Assembly: GCF_024622045.1 (NCBI RefSeq)
Contig: NZ_JANKBP010000023.1
DNA from: Rodentibacter caecimuris
GTDB lineage: Bacteria; Pseudomonadota; Gammaproteobacteria; Enterobacterales; Pasteurellaceae
DNA: 28,041 nt
Reading direction: 5' to 3' (one strand)
The notes under the pieces are model-generated. The model worked only from the letters and a program-made list of their open reading frames with translations. It was not told where the DNA came from and searched no databases. Every line of letters begins with the position of its first letter. Position 1 is the stretch's first letter. This document shows positions 16,777 to 24,733 of this stretch, in pieces. The translations under genes were made by a program, and so were the position numbers.

Positions 16777-18615
16777 TTATTTTAACAGGGTTTTATCCCG
16801 CACCGCGCCTTTATCCGCAGAGGTAGCGAAATGCCCGAATACTTTCAAGGCGAAAGAGACCTCACGTTGGCGATTTGCCGGAACCCAACCTTTTTCGTCT
16901 TGTTCCGCACGGCGGGCTGCGAGTTCTTCATCACTAATTTGAAGATTAATGGCACGATTTGGAATATCAATATTGATAATATCGCCATCACGCACTAAAC
17001 CAATTGCGCCGCCTGATGCGGCTTCCGGTGAGGCGTGGCCGATTGAAAGCCCCGATGTACCGCCGGAAAAACGCCCGTCAGTTAATAAGGCACATTTTTT
17101 ACCCAAGCCCATAGATTTTAAATAGCTGGTCGGATACAACATTTCTTGCATACCCGGCCCGCCTTTTGGCCCCTCATAGCGAATCACAACCACGCTGCCT
17201 TCTTTCACTTTTCCACCCAAAATCCCTGCAACGGCATCTTCTTGGCTTTCAAATACAATAGCTGAACCACTAAATGTCCAAATGGATTCATCCACCCCTG
17301 CGGTTTTCACAATACAACCGTCTTCGGCAAGGTTCCCGAATAACACGGCTAATCCCCCTTCTTGGGAAATCGCATTTTCTTTATTGCGAATACAGCCGTT
17401 TACACGATCATTATCTACACTATCCCAGCGGCAATCTTGCGAAAAAGCTTCTGTTGTACGAATACCGGCCGGCCCTGCGCGGAAGAATTTGTGCAATGCT
17501 TCATCTTGGTTACGAATAATATCGTATTGATCAAGCTGTTCGCCCATGCTCATTCCCAAGACAGTCTGAGTATTTTTATGGATTAATCCCGCCCGATCGA
17601 GTTCGCCCAATAAGCCCATAATACCCCCTGCACGGTGTACATCTTCCATATGGTATTTATTGGTATTCGGTGCAATTTTACTTAAGCAAGGCACCACACG
17701 GGATAAGCGATCAATATCCGCCATTTTAAAATCCACACCGGCTTCTTGTGCAGCGGCTAATAAGTGTAAAACCGTATTGCTTGATCCGCCCATGGCGATA
17801 TCTAAACTCATGGCATTCTCAAAGGCCTCAAACGTACCGATTGAACGTGGCAATACATTTTCATCATCTTGTTCGTAGTAGCGTTTGCACAATTCCACAA
17901 TCTGACGACCGGCTTGTAAAAATAATTCCTTACGATCGGCATGGGTAGCCAGCATTGAACCGTTACCCGGCAAACTTAAGCCAAGGGCTTCCGTTAAGCA
18001 ATTCATCGAATTGGCGGTAAACATTCCGGAGCAAGAACCGCAAGTCGGACAGGCACTACGCTCGATAGCATCAATGCGGTCGTCAGACACTTTTGGATCC
18101 GCCGCCTCAATCATCGCATCCACTAAATCTAACCGAATAAGTTGGTCAGAAAGTTTGGTTTTACCCGCTTCCATTGGGCCGCCGGAAACAAAAATAGTCG
18201 GAATGTTTAAACGCATTGCCGCCATTAACATTCCCGGTGTAATTTTGTCACAGTTGGAAATACACACCATCGCATCAGCACAATGGGCATTGACCATATA
18301 CTCCACAGAATCCGCAATCAGATCACGGGAAGGCAAAGAATACAACATTCCACCATGCCCCATGGCGATTCCATCGTCCACCGCGATCGTATTAAATTCT
18401 TTCGCGACACCGCCCGCTTTTTCAATTTCTTTTGCAACAAGCTGACCTAAATCTTTTAAATGTACATGCCCCGGCACAAACTGGGTAAAAGAATTCACCA
18501 CAGCAATAATAGGTTTTCCGAAATCATTTTCTTTCATTCCCGTTGCACGCCATAAGGCACGTGCGCCTGCCATATTACGACCTTGTGTACTGGTCGCCGA
18601 ACGTAGTTTTGGCAT
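16777..18615 (-). CDS. ilvD: Dihydroxy-acid dehydratase
   Basis: IlvD dehydrates 2,3-dihydroxy-isovalerate and -methylvalerate, the third common step of valine and isoleucine synthesis, using an iron-sulfur cluster. From the ATG at 18615 it is 612 residues (E. coli 616), beginning MPKLRSATSTQGRNMAGARA. Cluster-ligand cysteines lie in SNCDKITPGM (Cys122) and CPTCGSCSGMF (Cys195). The C-terminal motif GRFSGGTSGLSIGH is intact. GGAGAG lies 7 nt upstream. The longer frame to 18693 runs through a hairpin element and is not real. It follows ilvM by 86 nt. Confidence 0.97.
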   Translation of the reverse strand: MPKLRSATSTQGRNMAGARALWRATGMKENDFGKPIIAVVNSFTQFVPGHVHLKDLGQLVAKEIEKAGGVAKEFNTIAVDDGIAMGHGGMLYSLPSRDLIADSVEYMVNAHCADAMVCISNCDKITPGMLMAAMRLNIPTIFVSGGPMEAGKTKLSDQLIRLDLVDAMIEAADPKVSDDRIDAIERSACPTCGSCSGMFTANSMNCLTEALGLSLPGNGSMLATHADRKELFLQAGRQIVELCKRYYEQDDENVLPRSIGTFEAFENAMSLDIAMGGSSNTVLHLLAAAQEAGVDFKMADIDRLSRVVPCLSKIAPNTNKYHMEDVHRAGGIMGLLGELDRAGLIHKNTQTVLGMSMGEQLDQYDIIRNQDEALHKFFRAGPAGIRTTEAFSQDCRWDSVDNDRVNGCIRNKENAISQEGGLAVLFGNLAEDGCIVKTAGVDESIWTFSGSAIVFESQEDAVAGILGGKVKEGSVVVIRYEGPKGGPGMQEMLYPTSYLKSMGLGKKCALLTDGRFSGGTSGLSIGHASPEAASGGAIGLVRDGDIINIDIPNRAINLQISDEELAARRAEQDEKGWVPANRQREVSFALKVFGHFATSADKGAVRDKTLLK

Positions 18616-18660
18616 AAATAATCTCTCCAAGTAAATTTTTTTAAGTTCGTTTAAATTCTT

Positions 18661-18694
18661 CGTAGGGTGTGAGGATTGGAACAATCCACGCACG
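18661..18694 (+). repeat. Small GTAGGGTG-type hairpin element between ilvM and ilvD
   Basis: This begins CGTAGGGTGTGAGGATTGG. The arms GTGTGAGGATT and AATCCACGCAC pair with one mismatch and one wobble around a 5-nt loop. It shares its start and layout with the element at 16737-16773 on the other strand. Confidence 0.45.
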
Positions 18695-18701
18695 TATTCA
18701 T

Positions 18702-18920
18702 TTATTTAATATCGATTACATCCGGCAACTTCACCAACTGATTCACCAGCAAATTCAAAGTGCGGTCAGATTTTACGGTGATTTTTAACCGCACTTTATC
18801 CTCTATTAATTCCATTTGCATTGTGGTAACGGTAAAACCACGGTGGCGTATCACGCGCAAAATGCGTTCCAATACCTCAGGGCGATGGCGAGCGTTCAAT
18901 TCAATTTGATAGTTGTTCAT
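18702..18920 (-). CDS. ilvM: Acetolactate synthase II, regulatory small subunit
   Basis: IlvM is the small ACT-domain subunit that stabilises and tunes the IlvG catalytic subunit. From the ATG at 18920 it is 72 residues. The ACT core is recognisable in RHRPEVLERILRVIRHRGFT followed by VTTMQMEL. The start is 1 nt after the ilvG stop, with its Shine-Dalgarno (GGAGG) inside the ilvG end, so the two are tightly coupled. Two uptake signals in opposite orientation (18758-18766 and 18788-18796) lie within the coding sequence and encode parts of SDRTL and KVRLK. Confidence 0.93.
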   Translation of the reverse strand: MNNYQIELNARHRPEVLERILRVIRHRGFTVTTMQMELIEDKVRLKITVKSDRTLNLLVNQLVKLPDVIDIK

Positions 18921-18921
18921 A

Positions 18922-20577
18922 TTACATTTCCTCCACCATATCCGCATTACAGGCACCCGGCGGCACTAAAGGCCACACACAATCATCGGGTGGAATACAC
19001 ACTTGTAGTAAATAAGCGGTGTCACTTTCAAGCAATCTTGTGAGCGCGGCATCCACTTCCTCGGCGCGCTCAATGCGCTCGGCCGGAATGCCAAAGGCAT
19101 GAGCAAGCATCACAAAATCAGGATTGTCTTCCAAAATCGTTTCGCTACGGCGTCTTTTCCAAAATAAATCTTGCCATTGGCGAACCATACCTAAGCGTTG
19201 GTTATCCAACAGTAAAATTTTCACCGCTAAATTGCCACGTTTAATGCTACCTAACTCTTGAATATTCATCATTAAGGAACCGTCACCGGTGACCAAAATC
19301 ACCTCGTCTTGCGGACGGGCTTTTTTTGCTCCCACCGCTGCCGGTAAACCAAATCCCATCGTGCCGAAACCGGCGGAAGTGAGGTAATTTTCTGGTGCAA
19401 AATGTTGCATATGTTGCGCCGACCACATTTGGTGCTGCCCGACATCGGTACAAACAACAGCATTTTGCGGTTTACGCTTGGATAGGGTGTTAAGTAACGC
19501 CCAAGGATCAATCGGGCGATCACCCGCATTATCCGTATAAGTAAAATCCAATTTTGCTTTGAGTTCACGAATCTGTGCCCGCCAAGACTCAATATCAAGA
19601 GGCTGTTTTAACGCATTCAAAGCTTGAATTAAATCCCCTTGTAACGCCACATCCGCATAGCGCAGTTTATGAATTTCAGCCCCATCAATATCGCAATGAA
19701 TCACTTTGGCATGAGGAGCGAAAGTATCAAGTTTTCCCGTCACACGATCATCAAAACGGGCACCGCAAACGAGCAATAAATCGCAATCTTGCACCGCAAA
19801 ATTGGCTGCCTTTGTACCGTGCATACCGATCATTCCCATATAAACATCATTTTCAGGATGAATCGTGCCCAATCCTTTCAAGGTAGAAACTGACGGCATA
19901 TTGGTTTGTGCTAAAAAATCACGCAATGCCGGTACGGCTTTTGCCATACCTACGCCGCCCCCCACATAAAGTACCGGTTTTTTGGCGGCGGCTAAGAGTG
20001 CTTTCGCCTGCGCAAGATTTTCATTGGAAAGTGCGGTCGGTTTTGCGGGAGTTTTGACATAAGCCTTGATATGCTCGGGCACTTCGCCGACTTGAATATC
20101 GCGTGGCACATCAATTAATACCGGGCCGGGACGACCACTCTGTGCAATTTCAAAGGCTTGTGCGAAAACATCCGCTAATTCATCCGCACTTTGCACAATA
20201 AAACTGTGTTTTGTACAAGCAAGAGAAAGCCCAAGAACATCTGCCTCTTGGAAAGCATCAGTGCCGATTAAGGGGGAAGCCACTTGACCGGTGATAGCCA
20301 CCACGGGAACGGAATCCATCATGGCATCGCCAAGTCCGGTTACTAAGTTCGTTGCGCCGGGGCCGGAAGTGGCAATACATACGCCCACTTTCCCCGTAGA
20401 ACGTGCATAACCAATGGCAGCCATTGCTGCACCTTGTTCATTACGACAAAGAAGATGATCGAGTCCGGCATCATAAAGAGCATCATAAGTGGGCATGATT
20501 GCGCCACCGGGATAACCGAAAAGAGTAGTAACATGGTGCGCCTTCAAGCACGCCATGATGAGTTGTGCGCCTGTCAT
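18922..20577 (-). CDS. ilvG: Acetolactate synthase II, catalytic large subunit
   Basis: IlvG condenses pyruvate with pyruvate or 2-oxobutanoate, using thiamine diphosphate. The 551-residue protein is intact, unlike the frameshifted ilvG of E. coli K-12. It has GYPGGAIMPTYDALYD at the N-terminus, catalytic Glu47 in CRNEQGAAM, and the C-terminal thiamine-diphosphate motif GDGSLMMNIQEL. It heads an ilvG-ilvM-ilvD-ilvA cluster. Compared with the E. coli ilvGMEDA order, ilvE is missing here. AGGA precedes the ATG by about 10 nt. An uptake signal (20029-20037) lies inside. Confidence 0.97.
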   Translation of the reverse strand: MTGAQLIMACLKAHHVTTLFGYPGGAIMPTYDALYDAGLDHLLCRNEQGAAMAAIGYARSTGKVGVCIATSGPGATNLVTGLGDAMMDSVPVVAITGQVASPLIGTDAFQEADVLGLSLACTKHSFIVQSADELADVFAQAFEIAQSGRPGPVLIDVPRDIQVGEVPEHIKAYVKTPAKPTALSNENLAQAKALLAAAKKPVLYVGGGVGMAKAVPALRDFLAQTNMPSVSTLKGLGTIHPENDVYMGMIGMHGTKAANFAVQDCDLLLVCGARFDDRVTGKLDTFAPHAKVIHCDIDGAEIHKLRYADVALQGDLIQALNALKQPLDIESWRAQIRELKAKLDFTYTDNAGDRPIDPWALLNTLSKRKPQNAVVCTDVGQHQMWSAQHMQHFAPENYLTSAGFGTMGFGLPAAVGAKKARPQDEVILVTGDGSLMMNIQELGSIKRGNLAVKILLLDNQRLGMVRQWQDLFWKRRRSETILEDNPDFVMLAHAFGIPAERIERAEEVDAALTRLLESDTAYLLQVCIPPDDCVWPLVPPGACNADMVEEM

Positions 20578-20623
20578 CGTGTTTGCATCCTATGTTTATT
20601 GTTGTTTTTTTGATAAGGTTTTC

Positions 20624-20629
20624 ATTGTA
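20624..20629 (-). promoter_or_regulatory. Probable -10 box of the ilvGMDA promoter
   Basis: On the minus strand TACAAT (20624-20629) lies about 47 nt upstream of the ilvG ATG, after the terminator of the preceding gene. No good -35 box is visible. The implied leader is short, about 40 nt. I see no leader peptide rich in Ile, Leu or Val and no attenuator hairpin. Confidence 0.35.
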
Positions 20630-20675
20630 GCGAAATTTTGTCGCATTGGTAGAGCCGAAAAGAGAAAAAAACAAA

Positions 20676-20708
20676 AAAAGCACGACAAATTTTTCTTGTC
20701 GTGCTTTT
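20676..20708 (-). terminator. Strong terminator after the DUF533 gene
   Basis: AAAAGCACGACAA (20676-20688) and TTGTCGTGCTTTT (20696-20708) form a 13-bp perfect stem with a 7-nt loop. On the minus strand it is followed by a T-rich run. It isolates the DUF533 gene from ilvG. Confidence 0.88.
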
Positions 20709-20727
20709 AAAAAGATAAAAAGTGCGG

Positions 20728-21363
20728 TTAAAAACCGGCTTGTTTTTCTAATTGCTCAACCAATGCCTCATCTAAACCTAATGCTTCAGCAAGGTTCGCA
20801 AGGAAAATGATTTCTTTACGGGATAAATCTTTGCTCACCAAACGTGCCGCAAGATACACATTTGCCGCCAATGCGGTGTCATTCCCCACTTGACGGGCGA
20901 TTTCATTCACACTAATCGGATTTTGCATTTCTTGCTCAAGCCATTGCGCTAATTCTGCATTATCGCCAATTTCATTCGCAATGGTTTGTTTTTCTTCTTC
21001 CGTAATTTCACCGTCTGCCGCTGCCGCCGCAATCATTGTGCGTAAAATCAACGCGCTCGCCTCTTGTTGAGAAGTCGAATTTAATACGTCAAATTCATTG
21101 GCAGACATCACAGGTTGCACTTGTTGAGATTTTTGGTAGTTTTGATATGCCTGATAAGCCAGGTTCCCCAATACTGCTAAAGAGCCCAACTTGGCTAAAC
21201 TCGCTCCGCCGGAGCGCCCTAAAATCATTGATAAAATCCCTGTAATTGCAGCACCGCCGCCTACTTTGGTGATGTTATCCAATGTCGGATTACCGGTTTG
21301 TAAATTACTCGCTGAGTTTTTAGCGATATTGACGACTTGATTTAAAATTTGATTAAAATCCAT
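20728..21363 (-). CDS. yebE: DUF533 / TerB-like protein (YebE family)
   Basis: A 211-residue protein. The N-terminal part (about 1-80) is glycine- and alanine-rich and weakly hydrophobic (VGGGAAITGILSMILGRSGG, then LGSLAVLGNLAYQAYQ), suggesting membrane association. The C-terminal part (about 100-211) is an all-helical TerB-like fold with the acidic loop AAADGEITEEE. E. coli YebE has the same layout; its biochemical role is unknown. It is a single-gene unit with a strong terminator, and an uptake signal overlaps its stop codon (20720-20728). Everything to the right is accessory. Confidence 0.85.
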   Translation of the reverse strand: MDFNQILNQVVNIAKNSASNLQTGNPTLDNITKVGGGAAITGILSMILGRSGGASLAKLGSLAVLGNLAYQAYQNYQKSQQVQPVMSANEFDVLNSTSQQEASALILRTMIAAAAADGEITEEEKQTIANEIGDNAELAQWLEQEMQNPISVNEIARQVGNDTALAANVYLAARLVSKDLSRKEIIFLANLAEALGLDEALVEQLEKQAGF

Positions 21364-21520
21364 AAATTGTTCCTTTAGTTTGTGAGAAAAACCGTTTCAT
21401 AGACCTATTTTTTAACGAAAAATTCCGTAAAAATGACCGCTCTTTTTGAAAGCGCGATGATCAGTTAGCCTGAACATTGTGCTGATGCCCTAACTTATAA
21501 GGAAGATAATCCTATCATTA

Positions 21521-22130
21521 TTAATCGTTTTTTATTACCGCTTTTGTAGGATCGTTATCAAACACATTCCGTTTTGGGATTTTTGTGCGGGTATCTCTAT
21601 TTATCGGCGATTTAGCAATATCTTCGACGGTCTTGTTATACAAACGATGCTTAAAACCTAAAGGTGCAGGGAGATAAACCTCATCTTTAAAAATACCGGC
21701 GGAATGATGGGCATATTTTGCCATAATCTTTAAATGCGGCATATTTCGATCCGCACGGAATGCGCCTTGCCCGCCATTTGTTTTCTTTTCGCCTTCATTC
21801 AAGAAATCATGTAATTCTGTCAGGTTTCGTGTTGCGGTCATACAATAATCTTGCAATTCTTGCGACCATCCCAAAGATTGCATATTTTGTATAAGCATAG
21901 CTTCCGAATCCACAAAATCATCTGTACTATCCGGAATATTCGGCTCGGGAATATCCGGATATTCATCATGTATGTTTTTCTTAAAGGGGACACCTGCTTT
22001 TACGGCTAAGTGATATAAATTTGGTCAATTGGTTCTTTGCCCATTCACTTTGGTATCCCCATTAAGCCCATCTCAATTCTTCCTTGGCCTTGATGTCTAT
22101 CAGATTAATCCGGCTTAACCTCAATATTGG
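21521..22130 (-). pseudogene. Decayed third effector cassette (possible phospholipase-like C-terminus)
   Basis: An open stretch from about 22027 to 21521 encodes LYHLAVKAGVPFKK, then an acidic proline-rich part, then MAKYAHHSAGIFKDEVYLPA. There is no credible start codon or ribosome site. Upstream, between 22130 and 22030, all frames are broken. Short matches to the effector linker remain there: NIEVKPD next to GATGTCTAT (22092-22100), and a segment resembling SEWARSQSSKF (here SEWAKNQLTKF, near 22025-22060). The downstream part loosely recalls the C-terminal half of Tle1/DUF2235-type secretion phospholipases (...AGVP..., ...HDS... pattern), but this is a weak guess. I read it as the oldest displaced cassette. 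No immunity gene remains beside it. Confidence 0.45.
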
Positions 22131-22163
22131 TTTTAAAAGAACAAAAAACAACCGCACTTTATA
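22110..22163 (-). repeat. Cassette-end repeat, copy B
   Basis: This 54-bp segment matches 24661-24715 almost perfectly: one C/T change and a small difference in the A-run by eye. It spans the start of the linker homology and the terminator arm after an immunity gene. It marks a cassette boundary. Confidence 0.8.
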
Positions 22164-22175
22164 AAAAGTGCGGTT
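22150..22175 (-). terminator. Terminator of paired uptake signals after putative immunity gene 2
   Basis: AACCGCACTTT (22150-22160) and AAAGTGCGGTT (22165-22175) form an 11-bp stem with a 4-nt loop. On the minus strand a T-rich run follows. It lies about 17 nt after the immunity gene stop. Confidence 0.85.
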
Positions 22176-22192
22176 AATTATTAAGAATAACA

Positions 22193-22879
22193 TTATCGTG
22201 GTCTCACACAATTTAACTTTGCAACTTTATCATCATGGTTAAATCTGTATTTCTCTTTAAATTCTCCATCCTTATTCGATAGAGCAACTACAAATTGATC
22301 TCCATCATTATACCATACTCCTTTTTCTTTTGAGGTACCAATAATAGCATCACAAGAATTTCCCAAATAAATAACAGTATCTAAAGTGTTAACTATAATA
22401 CCATTCTGATTCATTTTACTTGATATTACTTCATGAATTTTAGGGTTATAGTGAAAATCACCGCCAAAGTCATCAGAAAGTCTAGTTTTTATGATATAAC
22501 ACAGCTTACGCAGAGCAACATCTTTGTTTTTTTCTTCTTTTATTAAATTATTTAACCAATCTCTAAAATCATTATTATAAGTAGAATAATCTTTTACTGG
22601 AGTATGTGTTGCATTTTCATAAGCGTAAATTTCACCTATTGATAGTAATAGTAAAGATTTTTTTAATTTAAGATCATTACATACTAAATTGGACAATTCA
22701 CTATGTATATTACAATTTGCCATATTTTGAATTATCCCATAAGGATACTTATCATAATAGTCATCATTACTATCAGGCAATGATTTTAATATTAATTCAT
22801 TATACTCCTTCTTTGTAAAGCAAGAAGCACTAGTAAATGAAGAAAATAAAATAAGAAAAAAAACAAATAATCTAATCAT
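22193..22879 (-). CDS. Exported protein, putative immunity protein of orphan cassette 2
   Basis: A 228-residue protein with a hydrophobic signal peptide (MIRLFVFFLILFSSFTSAS, cut before Cys20). The Cys at that point does not follow a typical lipobox, so a soluble periplasmic product is more likely than a lipoprotein. The mature part is lysine- and asparagine-rich with several cysteines and no motif I recognise. It directly follows the reconstructed end of toxin 2 (11 nt between that stop and this ATG) with GAGG 8 nt upstream. Position, export signal and AT-rich composition all fit an immunity protein against a periplasm-acting lysozyme-like toxin. The pairing is inferred. Confidence 0.7.
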   Translation of the reverse strand: MIRLFVFFLILFSSFTSASCFTKKEYNELILKSLPDSNDDYYDKYPYGIIQNMANCNIHSELSNLVCNDLKLKKSLLLLSIGEIYAYENATHTPVKDYSTYNNDFRDWLNNLIKEEKNKDVALRKLCYIIKTRLSDDFGGDFHYNPKIHEVISSKMNQNGIIVNTLDTVIYLGNSCDAIIGTSKEKGVWYNDGDQFVVALSNKDGEFKEKYRFNHDDKVAKLNCVRPR

Positions 22880-22890
22880 AGTAATTACCT

Positions 22891-24483
22891 CTATTTCTTG
22901 AGTATAGATAGTGTATCATTCCTTACAGAATCATACCCACCTGCTGCTTCAATCATTTTTTTGTCGCTTCTAAAGCCTCGATTGTTTTATCTGCAGAATA
23001 GTGTGCTTTATTTAATCCATCACTATCATAAAAACTGATGTTTCCATCTGAAATCTTAGCTTTATTTTGTCCTTTTTTCTTCATTATAGAGAGACCTTTT
23101 GGTACCCCTGCAGAAGCCCATTCCTGAGATACAGCATATGCCGCATTTATAGCTGTTTCATGACCTTTAAAATATTGAGAAATTTTGGATTTCTTTTCTT
23201 CCCAAAAATATAACGGAGTGAGTTGTTGAAAGTTTTTATCAAATAGCTGCTTGGACTCATCAACTTTACGATAATTATTTACCCATTTCATAAAAGATTT
23301 ATCTGTTGGCAATTTTCCAAATAAAGTATCAGGTATCATTTGAAAAACTCCTACTGCAAATAAGTGTTTTTTGTTTAAACCTATATGTGCTTTGAGCTTC
23401 CCGAATTTCTGAAATTGTCATTTTTTCCAAGTGATATTGTTTTGTTGGTTCAAAATGACTTTCATAAACTCTATTTCTGCCTTTTTCATCCCAACCAGTT
23501 ATATTATAAGCATTAAAAGAGCCTTTAGATTCTTTAGATAAAATCAACTTCACCAACGGTGTTTCAAACCAATCAAAATCACCTACTGAAGCTGCAAGCC
23601 ACCCAATCACCCCCAACGGATGCATATAATACGCCTTCCGCTCACTATCAAATCCCGCCGCCTTCAAATCAATCACCAAATCATTTACCCGTTTTTGAAT
23701 TCTATCCGCTGCGTCGTTGTCATTCAATTTTCGTGCTAACGCAATAAGCTCATTAAATTTGCTTGATTGGCTCCTTGCCCACTCGCTTTTATGCCGAACG
23801 ATAATTCCCGTTAAACGTCGTTGTTCCACAGGATTGAGCGGCAAACCTTTTAGTTTTCCCGCCTCAAACCGACTGCCTTGCTCCTCTTTAGCCAAATCAA
23901 GCTCTTTCAATATATCTTTAAACACGGGTGCCAATGTCTCTTTTTCTTCCATTGAATGCGGGCTTTTCGGGTCAAGGTAATCCGCTATCTTATATTTAAA
24001 AATACTGATTTCATCCGTTTGGTCTTGATAACTATTCCCCCCCGGAAAAAGCAAACCGTGGCTCAGGTGACTATCATCCACATAAATCCCCGAATCCTTA
24101 TCTTTGCCGTGTTCCACTTGCTGAGAGAGGTAAGGCTGTACATTGTAATAGGTTTTTGTTTGTTTCGGATTTTGTTTATCTTTTATGCTTTGCTTTTCCA
24201 CATCGGCAAGGGGAACCATAATTTCAACTTGAGTTTGTTCCAGTTCAAACGCCTCATCGTTCATTATGCTGTAAAGCCGGCTGCCGCGAGGAACATATAG
24301 GAAGTTGTCTTTAATGCCTTCCTTTTCTTTCTCTTGTTTATACGCCACTTCCGCTTTAGCTTTAAATAGGTCAATGTCATCATAGGTAAACACTTCAAGA
24401 TGTAACAACTTTTCACCGCTTTCGCCCATCTGATTATATTCACCCATCAAGCCAAGTATTTCACCGGCTTTGATGTCTATCAA
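22891..24483 (-). pseudogene. Orphan effector cassette 2: linker plus lysozyme-like toxin, frameshifted
   Basis: The frame 24483-23329 starts inside the effector linker (IDIKAGEILG) with only a TTG and no N-terminal domain. It runs through the linker to HPLGVIGW and then enters a different C-terminal domain with LILSKESKGSFNAYN, a pattern typical of lysozyme/transglycosylase-like folds with a catalytic Glu (codon 23530-23532). The frame breaks near an A6 run (23367-23372). It resumes as HLFAVGVFQMIPDTLFGKLP in the next frame (to 22953), which completes the expected FAVG..Q.IP motif. A second break at an A7 run (22956-22962) hides the natural end MIEAAGGYDSVRNDTLSILK, stopping at 22891-22893. 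It is thus a displaced, non-expressed or decayed toxin module. Confidence 0.8.
23599..24480 (-). repeat. Effector linker repeat, copy 2 (882 bp)
   Basis: This direct repeat aligns without gaps to 26131-27012 (offset 2532). The first 509 bp (23599-24107) are identical. The remaining 373 bp carry 12 substitutions by my manual count. The toxin-side edge is abrupt, right after the Trp codon of HPLGVIGW. The other edge is at the GATGTCTAT sequence, where copy 2 is interrupted by a foreign fragment. Confidence 0.95.
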
Positions 24484-24655
24484 AGTTCAAAAAGATTAAA
24501 GAACATGCAAGTATTTCTGGTATTTATCAATTTAAGAATAGTGAAGCATATAATACTCTATTAGGGGCATATGCATGGGCTATGGGCATAACCCTGATAA
24601 AAAGCACTTAATAGGGACAGGGAAGAATGTTAGTAATGCTAAAGAAAGCTATTGA
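24481..24655 (+). pseudogene. Inverted gene fragment inserted between cassette remnants
   Basis: This plus-strand stretch reads like a protein C-terminus. The frame from 24483 gives KFKKIKEHASISGIYQFKNS, then AYNTLLGAYAWAMG. After a one-base frame slip near GGGC it continues HNPDKKHLIGTGKNVSNAKESY and a stop at 24653-24655. It sits exactly where the linker homology is interrupted, flanked by CTAT at 24477-24480 and 24649-24652. I cannot assign a family. Orientation is opposite to all neighbours. Confidence 0.5.
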
Positions 24656-24660
24656 ATTAT

Positions 24661-24715
24661 CCGGTTTAACCTCAATATTGGTTTTAAAAGAACAAAAAAA
24701 TAACCGCACTTTATA
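24661..24715 (-). repeat. Cassette-end repeat, copy A
   Basis: This is near-identical to 22110-22163. On the minus strand it reads from the terminator into ACCAATATTGAGGTTAA, which matches codons 253-259 of the full-length effector (there ACCGATATTGAAGTTAA). The displaced linker therefore begins immediately after the terminator. Confidence 0.8.
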
Positions 24716-24725
24716 AAAGTGCGGT
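24703..24725 (-). terminator. Terminator of paired uptake signals after immunity gene 1
   Basis: ACCGCACTTT (24703-24712) and AAAGTGCGGT (24716-24725) form a 10-bp stem with a 3-nt loop, followed by TATTTTTTTG on the minus strand. It lies 8 nt after the immunity gene stop. Confidence 0.85.
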
Positions 24726-24733
24726 CTATATAG

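Noticed and set aside
18011..18445. A 144-codon plus-strand open frame inside ilvD
   Set aside because: It is the antisense shadow of a highly conserved enzyme, with no independent coding evidence.
23329..24483. A complete 384-residue gene starting at TTG 24483
   Set aside because: The TTG lies exactly at a disrupted homology edge, has no ribosome site, lacks the N-terminal carrier domain, and the C-terminal domain is cut by a frameshift.
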